In this document: positions 11,414-22,421 of the stretch, piece after piece
How positions within the stretch are numbered: the stretch's first letter is position 1
Layout: each line of letters starts with the position of its first letter
Source: Amaurobius ferox
Lineage: Eukaryota > Arthropoda > Arachnida > Araneae > Amaurobiidae
Assembly: GCA_951213105.1 (NCBI GenBank)
Contig: OX578153.1
Coordinates: forward strand, 56,926,520 to 56,990,519
DNA: 64,000 nt
Reading direction: 5' to 3'
Made by a program: the position numbers and the translations under genes
Notes under the pieces: model-generated
Told to the model about the DNA's origin: nothing
Databases searched by the model: none
The model's input: the letters and a program-made list of their open reading frames with translations, nothing else

Positions 11414-12498
11414 TTTGAGTGCTATTTCATTTTTATTGACATTAACCATAAGCAATTTACTTACAGAAAGTTCAATATTTTTATTGCATTTATTTTTCAA
11501 TAAGGAGATAGATCAAATTATAAAAATTTTCGGAATATTTCATTATTTGGGACATAGTGTTAAATAAAGTGTTGTTTATTGTGATTGCAAATAGGTCATA
11601 CAGCAGTTGAATAAAATAGTTCTTGTAATCAGAATCAAAATATAATATTTCTTGGTCAGATTTAATTATCTTTCTGAAGGTGCATCCATTTTAATTCCGC
11701 CAAGCTTTCTTGTGATTGATGATTTTATGTTCCTTTTTTGCGTAAATTTATCTTGTATTCTTCCTCAATGCCTGTCCAATCTTTTCACTTATAATAATAT
11801 TATCAAATATGACCATAACACTGGTGATATTATCTTATTTACATGCTTGTATTTGTATTTCAATTTATTGTCTTCCTCATTTTGTTTGCTTTAAACTGTA
11901 GATATCATTTAGTTAGATTTTAAATACACAAAAAAACTATTAGAGCTTTGAAACATCTCAACCAATTCAATGTTATCTAATGTTGGTTAAAATGGTAGGA
12001 TACTTAATTGTTGTATTTAACTGTATAAAGTATTAAAGTAGACAATTTTATAAATATTGTCTGTAAAATTTCTTAGAAAAATACAAATCTAAAATAAATA
12101 AATTTTTGCAGAAAATGCCTATATTTTAGTAAAATAATTGCTAATTATTGAACAAGTAGACAAGACAGATGTTTTAATAAAATCAAAAGAATGTATAACA
12201 GTTTTAATAGGGCAAGAATTAAAATAATACTTATCAAATACATATATTGTTTCCCCCAATTAAGTACTGCACACTTTTCTCTTAAAGTTATACAATGGTC
12301 AGTCAATGGAGTTACAGAGAAGGAGAAAGAACTCCTTAGATTAAAACATGGAAAATACCATAATGGTTTGAGAATTATGTTTGTGTCATTAGCAAAGACC
12401 CATCTATTCTCATCTGATACAACAGGAAGGTGTAGTGTTTACTATATGGATTTTTGATTATTTTTAAAGTTCCTGAATTATGATTAGAAATAAGTTTT
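11414..12498. other. AT-rich gap, nothing recognised
   Basis: Several frames of 60-90 codons are open here only because of AT-rich composition. None shows a domain, a splice context or a repeat match to the rest of the window. Confidence 0.5.
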
Positions 12499-13981
12499 TA
12501 CTTTTCCCTACATAATAATGTATAGGGAAAATATTGGAAATTATGTCTAAAATTGCAATTCTAGTTTTTAACGGATTTATACATTTCAGACACTTTAGAA
12601 CCCTTAAAAACTATTTTTAGTGTGACATTGGTGTATATGTCTCTGTCTGTTTGTACAATGTGTGTATCCACTATAGCACAAAAACTATTCAATGAAATAC
12701 TAATTACTAACAAGTGACAAATCTCAAACAGATCCAAAAGTCATTTTATTATACAAACATCCTACAGACATAACTATGGCCAAAGTGCTTTCGAACATCT
12801 TTCATGTTCATCCTCAGTGGCAATACAATTAGAAATAGATGCCAACGTGCTTAAATACAATTCAATACTGTTAAGTAAAATTTGCATATCATGAAATTGT
12901 CAGCCGCATAAAATAATGAATTATAAATCAGATTTAAATTATAATTTATACAAAGTTCAAAACAAAAAACAGTTTAAAAATATAAGTATTTTAGAAAAAA
13001 TTTATAAATCAATGTGACTATGCAAAGGTTTAACATGCAGGGAATCGAGAACGAGTCGCCAGGCATAACTTAAAACCTGAACAGGGTCAAAATTACAAAT
13101 AGAAGAATGATATAAGTAAATAAAAAGGGATTCATATAGTAAGATAGAACAGGGGTTATTACAGCTAATTAAAAGAAAAGATTTTTCAAAAAAGTAATGA
13201 AATTTGGTATTCAATGAAATTTTACAAAATTTTGTAGTTGAGTCTTGTAGGTTACCTTGGTTCTAATTAGCTTTTGGTATTATTTGGAAACATAGAACCT
13301 GCTTTTTTATTTGCAAAATTGTTTTCAAAAATCATCAAATCTGAAATAAAAGACTACATATGCTCAAGTCAAATGTAGGAATTAAATACTTGTTTTATAT
13401 GCAATTTTTCATGATGAAACAAAAAAGATCAACTCCATTACTCTGACTAACTGTTCTCGAGATATATAAGTTTTTTGGAATTTTAAAGAGATAACAATGG
13501 TTTTTGACTGTAGTTATAAAACTATTTGATAAAATTACCTAAAATTTGGTAGGTAAGTCACTTATAGATTACCATGGTGCTGATTAAGATTTGGTACAGT
13601 TCTTTAAAGTAATTTTATTTTTATGTATTTATCTTTTGCTAAATGACCATCAAAGTCAGAGATAAAAGATGATGTATCTTTAAAAGTATTCATTAAATGC
13701 TCTTTTTATACTTAATTTTTAACAACATAACAAATAGGACCCATTTCATTATTCTAGGATGAACCATTTTCGGGATATTTAAGTTTTTAGAGATTTTAAG
13801 AAGATGGTGACATTTTAAAATTTGTTAGTTGCCTAATGAGAAAAAATGTATATTAAAACTGCAAACTGAATATAATATCAAGTAATTATTTCTGCCGATT
13901 TCAGTAATTAAATTAACTCAATTTAATGGATTATTAAATTTGAGTTTGTAGGGAAAGCCACGTGCTGCCACATCATATTTT
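12499..13981 (+). mobile_element. Helentron-like family C copy, split by a retroposon
   Basis: The left end is the family palindrome (tacttttccctacataataa, then its inverse), followed by TCTCTGTCTGTTTG and the ctattcaatgaaat block where relatives have AACTAATTGACCAAAT. The right end is gggaaagccacgtgctgcca, the 3' hairpin region. Sequence resumes as ttttacaaaattttgtag after the insertion at 12699-13207. Non-coding throughout. Family assignment rests on matches with copies at 40.5, 41.3 and 43.5 kb. Confidence 0.65.
12699..13207 (-). mobile_element. Penelope-like (PLE-type) 3' fragment with 13-bp TSD
   Basis: A 509-bp insertion is flanked by tattcaatgaaat at 12686-12698 and 13208-13220, an exact 13-bp target-site duplication. 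On the minus strand its distal end carries CTGAGGA, a 6-bp stem (GAACAT/ATGTTC) and CGAAAGCACTTTGGC, the layout of hammerhead-like ends of Penelope-like elements. No intact reading frame is present. The PLE label is inference from this end; a LINE 3' fragment is the alternative. Confidence 0.5.
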
Positions 13982-14049
13982 TTTCCTAATTGTAGAACCA
14001 GCACAGAATATAGAAACTAAAATTATTTGAAAGATAAAATAAATTTGAA

Positions 14050-14150
14050 TACTTAGGAATATTCTTTGTTATTTGAGTTCTAATTTACATTGCACTAATA
14101 ATTTATTTTTTGTTTAAATAAGCATTTAAATAAATATTATTGAAGTAAAA
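14050..14150. repeat. Direct repeat pair flanking the endonuclease remnant (left copy)
   Basis: The block ttgagttctaatttacattg and the following cactaataatttatt recurs in the same orientation at about 15243-15345. The two copies lie either side of the endonuclease-like remnant and may mark the ends of, or internal repeats in, one old element. Confidence 0.5.
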
Positions 14151-14404
14151 CTTTTTTGCCACAGTAGTGTAAGTTTGTTCAGACCAGATGAAAAGTGAAA
14201 TGCTTCCTTCTCCAAGCAAGAAGCCTGAGTGAAGTAAAGGGGAAATGTTCCTTTAGTACTCTACCTTGTACATGCCATGCCACACTTGCACAATTCATAG
14301 TTAGGTTGAGCACTTTCGCAGTATACTATGTATACAGTATTTATAAAGCTTTGTTTTGTATTTGTTGACAAGCGTTCGTAGAAAATTGTGAAATTTTGTG
14401 AGTT

Positions 14405-15031
14405 AATATGGCAAAACAAAAGAGCACCAAACGTGTCAGAGTTTTGTGGGTGTCCAATGTATAGGAATTTGTGATCTTTGTGTAGCCTAATGTTGGCTGG
14501 AACTGAACAAACTATTCTCATTGTCTTCATCTACGTATAGCTGAACAAAAGTGTTGAGAGCATTGGATTTCTTCATGAAATCTTGCTGCTATACATTATT
14601 GAGGTTGCAGAATTGTTGAAAAGAAATCTGTACACATTGCCAATGATTCTCAATGGTGATTTCAGCATTAATTTTGGTTCAGAAGAAGCCCAATAACTAA
14701 TCACATTCTTCGAAGAAAAATTCAATTTGAAATTCAATACTGGCTATGTTTAGAAGTCAAGCCCGGTCTGACAGTTGAATCAACATTAGCCAATTGAATT
14801 CCCAGAAATGATCCATTTTGTGACTTTTCAATCACCTGATCGCCTCAGTCATCAATTCTGAATACGGCCATTGATGGGAATAAATCCATTACAAAGTTGT
14901 GCATTACAATCAATGCAGTATCTGCTCCTTATTTAGACAGTTTACAGTTGAAACTATTTATATCTTATTTTTGTTGTCGTAAGCCAATAAATTCATTCTT
15001 GAAGTATGAATCGATGGAAACTGATGAATAA
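14405..15031 (+). pseudogene. Apurinic-endonuclease-like (EEP) domain remnant, Helentron-associated type
   Basis: Conceptual translation with several stops gives GTEQTILIVFIYV, then PMILNGDFSINFGSEEAQ, FFEEKFNLKFNTGY, ITKLCITINAVSAPYLDSLQ and FISYFCCRKPINSFLKYES, ending at TAA 15029-15031. This order matches the endonuclease/exonuclease/phosphatase domain that, in arthropods, is often found with PIF1-like helicases in Helitron2/Helentron polyproteins (GDFN motif, TT-K-G-TIDAV block, SYFSYHKPI block). Lesions include in-frame stops after EEAQ, after TGYV and after SSPV, plus shifts in the middle part. It could supply the autonomous type behind the non-coding Helentron-like repeats nearby; that link is inference. 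Confidence 0.6.
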
Positions 15032-15242
15032 AGATTAAAATATTTAATTACATTATGTTTACTTAATTTTTATACTACATTACCATCTCTTAATTTTAAA
15101 ACTTTGTCAAATTGAGAAAAATTAAAGGTTTCGATATTTAATAAAATTGAAAAGAAGCTTCATTTCCATTGCATGAGAGTTCCACACATGTTTTTTTTAA
15201 TTGAGTCTTTTGCCATAGAAACACATTATTACTATTGTACTT

Positions 15243-15345
15243 GTGAATATTCTTTATTGAGTTCTAATTTACATTGCACTAATAATTTATTTCTGCAAAA
15301 TCAACAGTTTAAATGAATATTATTTAATTCAGTGAGCCTCTCGCC
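15243..15345. repeat. Direct repeat pair flanking the endonuclease remnant (right copy)
   Basis: This matches 14050-14150, including ttgagttctaatttacattg and cactaataatttatt. It also shares the later gaatattatt segment, with small indels. Confidence 0.5.
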
Positions 15346-17395
15346 ATAAAAATACATACAATGCAGTAGGGCTTATTTTATTCCAGCATCACCTGAATTG
15401 TTGTCTCAAACGATTATGACATTTTCCTAACATGACATTTTAACTCCTTTATCTCTATGGGTCAGTCAGTGGCATGGCCAGTAAAATTAAAATGTCAATT
15501 TTATATTTCTGCAGTTAAGAAAAAGTAATCAAAGAAAAATTTGTATCAAATTGGGGGTACTTCTAATGCCTTGAATCTTGTGATCAATAGAAATTACTTT
15601 GGAATTGATTGCTAGATCTCAGAAACAAACTAGTTTTCTTTTAATTTGCATTCATCTAGTTTTTCATGTGCAGGCCTCATGCAACCATTCATCAAATTTG
15701 CCATTTGTTATAAAAAAAATAATCTTGAGTGGTAACTTTTATTTAAAAGTGGCAAAATTAGGTGGTTAAAAGAAATCTTAACTATTTTTCAATATTGGAT
15801 TAACTGCACAACACAAATTAATATAGTGTTAAAATAACTTCAGAAAATTTCATTTTATTGCAGGGAAAGTATCAGCTTTTTATAAAAAAAATAAAAATCC
15901 AATAGATATAGCAAAAATTCTAAAAATAAAATCGGACTACAATGTTTAAAAAGGAGCTATTAAAAAATAAAAATCGCTAACAAAAAAAAAAAAAAAATTC
16001 ACAGAACAAGGCCTGCATGTGCATATATATTTTTATAATCTGCATATTTTTATACTTTTTAAAGGGTCATGAATTCATATTCATTAATAGTTAGAAATAT
16101 ATTAGAGTTATAATAATAAAACTCTGATAGATTTAATTTGTTCTATAATAGCATCTTAAGGAGTAAAAAAAAGTAAACTTTGTTTAAATATAGATAGTTA
16201 TGTGCTTACTCCAATACAAACTCCATTTTTTTACAGGTATATTAATATCGTGCTTTTTAGTTAATATTTGTGGAAATATCTCTAGTTTATCCGTTTCTGT
16301 TGTGTCTATTTTTTGTTGTATAGGAAACTGTTTTGTGTTTGTAATTTGTTTTTGTTTCACTTAATTTGTTCTATAGTAACATGTTCTAGTATTGTAAATA
16401 TATGTAGACTTCCCACTGCATTTGGGAAATGATGTATTCACCACGTGAAGATCATTGCATCCACATGATTCCTATTTAGTATATATTGTGTTTAAATAAA
16501 GTGCTGAACATTTATTAGTGTGAAATCTTTTAATTATGACTAACACTTTGAGAAATATTTTGCCATTTTGTTTCAACCAGTGTTGTACAGGGTGTTTCAA
16601 ACAGATTGCACACCTAAATATCTCTTGAACAATTGGTCTTATATACCATGGTAGCAGTTTAAAAAATGCTTTAATTAAGGTAGCCTATTCTGTTTGATCA
16701 TTTAACATCTTTAGAAAAAATGTATGAAATGCAATTTTCATATTGGTTTCCTAGAAAAAGAAATTAATTATGAAGTATTTTCCATAGTTAGTCAAATTAA
16801 AAAAAAAAAATCTTTAGTGCTATTAAAGCACATTCCAGCAACAACAGAACTTGCGAAAACCTTTCTTATTTTTTTATATTTTTTATAAATTTTACTGGAT
16901 TTAACACTGGTATGCATAAGGTACTTAAATCTTTGCCTGATTTTTCTGGGAATAAGCGAAATGTCAGTTGTAAAATTCTGGTTCTCATCCTTTCTTTTTT
17001 TTTTCAAAAAAGTGCACATACATTTATATCATTATTTTTAAAAATATTTTTGTTTGGCATTCTGTGATAAAAAGTCAATAGCTTTAAGCTCGTGTCAGAA
17101 GTGGTAATTTCCATTACTCCATGCTTATGAAATTTGTACACAGGGTTCGCACGGTCATTAAGAACTCTTTAAATTCACATGTTGTTTTCACAAATACCCT
17201 TAAAACTCCTTATTTTTTACCAAAAAGTTCTTTAATATTTTTACCGTTCCAATTCTGTGCAAAAGGAAAGTGGACAAATGATTGATCCCTGAAATCGGGA
17301 CTAGGAGTAATATTATCAAAATATTAATGATTACTATTGTTTTTTAATTTCTTTTGTCCCAAAATCTTAACTTCATTAGAGGGATCAAAAGTTAA
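15346..17395. other. AT-rich gap with solitary transposon ends
   Basis: No gene is supported. A Tc1/mariner-type end, TA followed by cagggtgtttcaaacagat, starts at about 16588 but I see no matching right end. A hAT-like end, cagggttcgcacggtcatta, starts at about 17142, also without a clear partner. Several A and T homopolymer runs are present (for example near 15982). Confidence 0.5.
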
Positions 17396-18130
17396 AAAAT
17401 CTGATGTGAACAGCATGTGACTTTACTTATAGAATGCAATGAATTTACTTCTTTAACAGTGAAAAAGTGATGAAAAAATCCACAGTGTTTGTAACGTTAA
17501 ATTGTACATTTAGCGTTTTTCCGGATGATAACTGGTAAAACTATTTTGTACCCAATTAACTTATATTTTACATAACTCTAACAATTATCAATACTGATAT
17601 TATCCTCAATAAGCAATGTAATAAATATATTTAAATATTTTAATAATAAATTCATTAACTTTGCGTCATTTTTGCAATTTTGATGATATTTTCATCAATG
17701 TGTGACTAAATATTGTCAAGTTGGCAATATTTAATAAAAGAGCTTTTCTTATTATAATAAAAGGTATGCCCATCATATGACTGAATCAAAAATTTGCAAA
17801 ATATTGCATCGCATTTGGCATCATTTTTATTAATTTGATAACATTTTTTATCAATTTGGCAACATTAAAAAAATCGCCAAGTTAGCGATATGCCGCCAAA
17901 ATTTGTCGCCAGAATTCCGCCAAGCATTACAGACTGAGAAATATTGGATTTTCCTCAATTAGTTGTCATTTTCATTGATTTAGCACCATTCTTATCAATT
18001 TGGCGTCATTTAAAAACTCGCCAAGTTGGCTATATTCCGCCAAAATTTCGTCAAGCGTTATGGTCGAAAAATTAGGTTATTCTTATAGTAGATAAACGAC
18101 TAATGGCGTCTAAATACAAAACTATTACAC

Positions 18131-18184
18131 AAAGTATCTTCTATATCTCAAAGTATCTTCTATATCTCAAAGTATCTTCTATAA
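18131..18184. repeat. 19-bp tandem repeat
   Basis: The unit aaagtatcttctatatctc occurs at 18131, 18150 and, partly, 18169. It lies just outside the left arm of the large palindrome, whose outer arm also contains an inverted aaagtatct. This is consistent with a local replication slip. Confidence 0.8.
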
Positions 18185-18201
18185 ACTATTACACAAAGTA
18201 T

Positions 18202-18383
18202 CTACTATAAGAGAAGATACTTTGTGGAAACCCCAGGCCGTCCGACTCGTCCAGAGGACTTGAGTAACAAAGTGGGCGACCGGGAAGGCTCTCTAGCCTT
18301 CCCGGTCGTCCACTTTGTTACTCAAGTCCTCTGGACGAGTTGGACGGCCTGGGGTTTCCACAAAGTATCTTCTCTTATAGTAG
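18202..18383. repeat. 182-bp near-perfect palindrome (89-bp arms, 4-nt loop)
   Basis: The left arm 18202-18290 is complementary to 18295-18383 with a ctct spacer. I count two mismatches, both of which would be G.U pairs if the plus strand were transcribed. Each arm contains a copy of the GGACTTGAG...GTCCGAC tail module also seen in the SINE and mini-SINEs (20889-20946, 58561-58637), plus adjoining host repeat sequence (actttgtgg, cttatagtag). The structure looks like an inverted duplication of a retroposed tail with its flank. Confidence 0.9.
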
Positions 18384-19101
18384 ATTCTTATGTTCTTTCC
18401 AAGATATTGAATTTTCATTAATTGGTCTTCTTTTTCATTTATTTGGCATCATTTTATCAATTTGGCGATATTTTCGTCAGTTTGACAACATGTAAAAATT
18501 CGCCAAGTTGGCGATATTCCGCCAAGCATTGTGAATGCAGAAATAGGCTATTTTTTATACTAGATAAACGATTAATGACATCAAATTAGAATACTATTAC
18601 CGAAAGTGAATAGAATGAGTTAGATCTACGAGAATGATAATAAATTTATGACATACATATGAAAAGTGATCAGATTTCACAATAGTTAATACTTTTTATA
18701 AATTTTATGCGATCCTTTTGATTTCTAAAGTTTGTGTTAATAGTTTTCTAATGAAAAATTGCGCAAGAAATGATTATTTACGTATCTTTATTGAATGTTT
18801 TAATTTTTTGGTAATTTTTTCAAAATTCAAAATTTAGGTGGGTTCTGAATATTCGATTGCGTGTAAAAACAACAGGCTTCCAGTATTCACTGATTGTGAT
18901 TTTTGTACCAAATTTTGTTCGAATCGCTTAATTTTTTCATTTTTTCGTGAGACATCGTCTCCACTGACACACACACACACACCTCACATCAAAAACGTCT
19001 GATTCGTGTTCATGGATGTTTGAAACGCACTCTACCATCGAAAACTCGTATTCGGATTTTCGATTCCGTCACAATACTTTCCTTGTACATTATGTACTAT
19101 A

Positions 19102-19916
19102 CAGGGTGTCCCAAAAAGATTGAAAAAAACTTTAATTCTTTACCTGTTGGAGATAAGTGGGCAATGCAAATTGCAAAAATGTTGAAAGTAAGGTAAGAAA
19201 TAAGACTACAGTAATGAAATAGTCCTCCCATTCATTTTCATAAAGTTACACTGTTTAAATTTTTTTACGACCCCCTTAGACAAATTGGGTCGATCAGAAA
19301 ATTTTCATTTGTAATATGGAGCGAGTTATATTTAATTGAACATTGTGAATGGGGACCATATATCAAATTAGAAATGTAAATTTGTGACATATCACAAGAA
19401 AGATAAAACTGGATGATAATACATAGGATACCCAACCGCGTAGTGAGTACCACTGCTTTATATGATCTCTGTCTGTGTAATGCTTTATTTAGATGCATTT
19501 GTGATAAAAAATGTTGACACATATTAACGTATTTTTGATCTAAACAATTTCCATCATCAATTTGTTTATGATCCCTATTTTCACTGATGAAACAGCCTTT
19601 CACATGGTACGGAAAAGTGCGTAAGTCGGATTTTTTCCTTTACCATAATTCAGTTGATTTTAAAGATACAGATATGCGTTTTTTTTTTAATGATCTTGTT
19701 GCATTAAAAATAAAAATTTTCTGATTGAGCAAATTTATCTAAGGGGTTCGTATAAAAATTTAAAAAGTGTAACTTTTTGAAAATTAATGGGAGGACTATT
19801 TCATTAACGTAGTCTTATATCCTACCTTACTTTCAACATGTTTGCAATTTACATTGCCCACTTATCTCCAACAGGTAAAGAATTAAAGCGTGTTTCAATC
19901 TTTTTGGGACACCCTG
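19102..19916. mobile_element. Long-TIR Tc1/mariner-type MITE
   Basis: The element starts cagggtgtcccaaaaagatt and ends with its inverse, with TA on both sides (19100-19101, 19917-19918). The inverted similarity runs at least about 200 bp into each arm (to about 19313 and from about 19705). No transposase frame lies between. It is inserted in the 5' palindrome of family B copy 1, whose remaining part (aaggaaagta) follows directly at 19919. Confidence 0.9.
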
Positions 19917-19930
19917 TATAAGGAAAGTAA

Positions 19931-20430
19931 AAAAGAAGTACAACACTCTCTTCACCTCTCTTGAAAAAACAAACAAATAAAAATAAAGTAGAAAAAGACT
20001 GGAAGATTGTTGATTAGTGTAATGCACTTCCCTTAATACCTGATAGATTACTATAAGTTTATTTTTCTTTACAAAGGTAAAATTTTGTTCAATTATTTTT
20101 TGGTGTTAGTTTGGGGTCAAAATTCCTGAAATTTGAAATCATTCAGAATTTTTTTCTCTAAAATCAATATTTTCAAATATATTTATTTGGAATAGGATCC
20201 CCTTACGTTCTTCATTAGCGAAAATGATATTTTCATCAATTGGCTACATTAAGATAGTCGATTACGTTAAGATAGTCAAGTCAGAACTCCGAAGAAGAGC
20301 TAGTGTCTTCGGTTAGTGAAATTCAAACTATTTTCTTAAAATATTGTAATACTGCCATCCATTGACAAGTTTATGAATCTAAAACCACTTTCTCTTAAGT
20401 TTTGTGGTCTACTGTACGCATATACTATAC
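19931..20430. other. Gap between repeats, nothing recognised
   Basis: AT-rich sequence with no supported gene. It contains short runs resembling family B interior (gatattttcatcaattggc near 20228), so it may be older decayed repeat DNA. Confidence 0.4.
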
Positions 20431-20761
20431 AAAAAAATCTGATGTGGGCAGCACATGATTTTACTTATATAATGCAATGAATTTACTCTTTTTACAGTAA
20501 AAAAATAATGTATATTTTGACGGTACTGTGTTTTTAAACATTGAATTGTACATTTGGCGATTTTCCTGATGACAACATGTACAACTATTTCAAAGTACCC
20601 AATTAACTTATGTTTCGCGCAACTCTAAATAAACAATCATTAATATTGATTGCATCCTCAATAAGCGATATAGTCCATATATTAAAATATTTAATTAATT
20701 AGTTCACCAATTAGGCTTCAGACCAACGGCCCTACCGTGCTTGTAATCATTAGATCACCGA

Positions 20762-20814
20762 AGTCAAGCAGCATCGGGCGCGGCAAGTACTTGGGTGGAT
20801 GACCACCTGGGAAC
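20762..20814 (+). promoter_or_regulatory. 5S-type internal Pol III promoter of the SINE
   Basis: An A-box-like block agtcaagcagcatcggg (20762-20778) and a C-box-like block ggtggatgaccacctgggaa (about 20794-20813) stand at the spacing seen in 5S genes, with an intermediate element between them. TFIIIA-dependent transcription is family knowledge; activity of this copy is unknown. Confidence 0.65.
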
Positions 20815-20888
20815 ACCGCGTGCTGTTGGCACATTTCGGACGCGGTAGCCCGGTGGTTTGCGCGCTGGATTTACACGTTGCCACAACT

Positions 20889-20946
20889 CCGGCCGTCCAA
20901 ATAGTTGCTCAAGTCCTTTGGATGAGTCGGACGGCCTGGTCTTTCA
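20889..20946 (+). mobile_element. Mini-SINE (58 bp) inserted in SINE copy 1
   Basis: The insert starts ccggccgtccaaatagttgc and ends gtcggacggcctggtctttc plus a. It is flanked by acgttgccacaact (20875-20888) and acgctgccacaact (20947-20960), a 14-bp duplication with one mismatch. The SINE copy at 56.5 kb lacks the insert at this place. Its end matches the SINE's own 3' tail (gtaggtcggacggtctg...). Confidence 0.8.
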
Positions 20947-21820
20947 ACGCTGCCACAACTGCCGCCGTGTTCATGCGGAGCACGATCACGTTAAACATGT
21001 GGGTCCGTAAGTCCTTCCGAGAGGTTGGTGGTAGGGGAAGGAGGGTACGGTTCCTGTGGACGCCTCCCCCACTGGGTTCCGGTGTAAATTGGATGGCACT
21101 TCCCGGCCTTCCAAACCGTTACCTTACACCTTTCTAGTAGGTCGGACGGTCTGTGTCTCAACCAATTAGGCTTCATTTTCATTGATTTACCGTCATGTTT
21201 ATCAATTTGGCGATATTTTCGTCAATTTGGCAACATTTAAAAAAGTCGCTAAGTTGACGATATTGCATCAAATTTGTCGCCAAAATCTCTCTAAGTGTTA
21301 TAGAGATATAAGAAATAAGTTATTATTATAGCAGATAGATGACTATTTGCGTTCAAATACAAAATTATTACAAATACAATTATATTTTTTGATAGATTAA
21401 TTTGAAAACAGTGCAATCTCTTTAGAACGATTCCTGCTAGAGTTCTAAAGTTTATGTCTTTCGTTTTAAATGAAAAATTACATATGGAATTATTCTTTGT
21501 GTAAAATTATAGAAGGTTCTGGTTTTTTCAAAATTTCATTCGAAAATTTGGAGGTGTCCTAAACATTCGATTGCGTTTAAAATGAATAGGGTCCAGTGTT
21601 CACTGATTGTAATATTTTTACCACATTTTGTTTGTAACGCCTCATTCTTTCGTGAGAAATTGCATTCATAGACTTACGGACACACACACAGAGACATCAC
21701 CTCAAAAACGTTCGATTCGAGTTCTGGTCAGGAATGATTGAAACTTGTTCTTCAACTTGAATTCGAATTTTCGACCCTGTCACAATACTTTCCTATACAT
21801 TATTTATACAGGGAAAGTAA

Positions 21821-22421
21821 TAAGCCTACACCGTTTTTTTCCTTCCAGAATTTCATTTTTGAAATCTAAATTAATCATTGAATGAAAAACGTCTTGAATA
21901 TACTGTAGCATGATTAAAAGTAATTTTTCCCTTCGTCATTTAATTATGCACTCATTTTGCAACTTTGGAACATTAAAAAACTTATGCAAGCTTACATCCA
22001 CTACTTTATTTAGCTACAACAGTGTTACAGCACAATTCACCATTGCTCCATCAATAACATAACTGTTATAAAACTAATCAATTTCTTGAAAATAATTGCA
22101 GCTCAATTTCTCCAAGATATTTAAGTAGATTATTGCTGTATATTCAATTAAAGATTTTAGACTAAGTCCTGCTTTAGGACCGGGGACTAAAAAAGAGCAG
22201 AATTTATTTGACAAAATAACGCCTACCAAATTTCATAAAATTTGCTTGATTATCTCCATAGCTATTACCCCACTCTGGAAAATAATATTTTCTAACATCT
22301 CAAATACGATAACCACTAAACATAGCGTCCATTAAATTTTAGTTAAATGTACTTGCATATTAAGTCATTTGATAATACATATAATAATTTATATTATAAA
22401 TTTCCTTCGAATTAGATTTAA
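21821..22421. other. Gap, nothing recognised
   Basis: AT-rich sequence between family B copy 2 and family A copy 1. No reading frame, terminal repeat or match to other parts of the window was seen. Confidence 0.4.

Larger units (their letters stand above)
17396..19930 (-). mobile_element. Helentron-like family B, copy 1 (interrupted)
   Basis: Read on the minus strand, the 5' end is a palindrome (ctttccttgtacattatg and its inverse aaggaaagta, separated by a later MITE at 19102-19916), followed by the TTCGAAT/GTTTTCGA block, an ACAC tract and the GAACAAAATTTGGTAC block. The 3' end (17396-17440) is the hairpin region aaaatctgatgtgaacagca followed by tgtgactttac. The interior has several repeats of a unit rich in caatttggcgacat and gccaagttggcgatatt, more than other copies carry, and contains the palindrome at 18202-18383. 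Confidence 0.7.
20721..21160 (+). mobile_element. 5S rRNA-derived SINE, copy 1
   Basis: The head (20722-20830) is a 5S rRNA-like sequence, slightly shortened, starting accaacggccctaccgtgct and ending gaacaccgcgtgctgttggc. The body follows (acatttcggacgcggtagcc...cccccactgggttcc) and the tail ends ggtcggacggtctgtgtctc. Exact 15-bp duplications accaattaggcttca flank it (20706-20720, 21161-21175), so it moved by LINE-type retroposition. A 58-bp mini-element interrupts the body at 20889-20946. 5S-headed SINEs are known as the SINE3 class; placement in that class is inference. Confidence 0.9.
20431..21820 (-). mobile_element. Helentron-like family B, copy 2 (with SINE inside)
   Basis: The 3' hairpin region ctgatgtgggcagcacatga lies at 20438-20457, and the 5' palindrome (ctttcctatacattatttat then agggaaagta) at about 21789-21820. 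The usual interior of caatttggcgatattttcg units is split by a 5S-derived SINE with its 15-bp duplication. The ACAC tract and the gttcgattcgagttctg block lie near the 5' end. Non-coding. Confidence 0.75.

Noticed and set aside
14261..14530. 89-codon minus-strand frame
   Set aside because: No recognisable domain, and its left part overlaps the plus-strand endonuclease-like remnant, which explains the sequence better.
20799..21137. 112-codon frame MTTWEHRVLLAHFGRG..., with a similar one at 56613-56828
   Set aside because: Both lie in the 5S-derived SINE and follow its sequence; they are by-products of the SINE, not genes.
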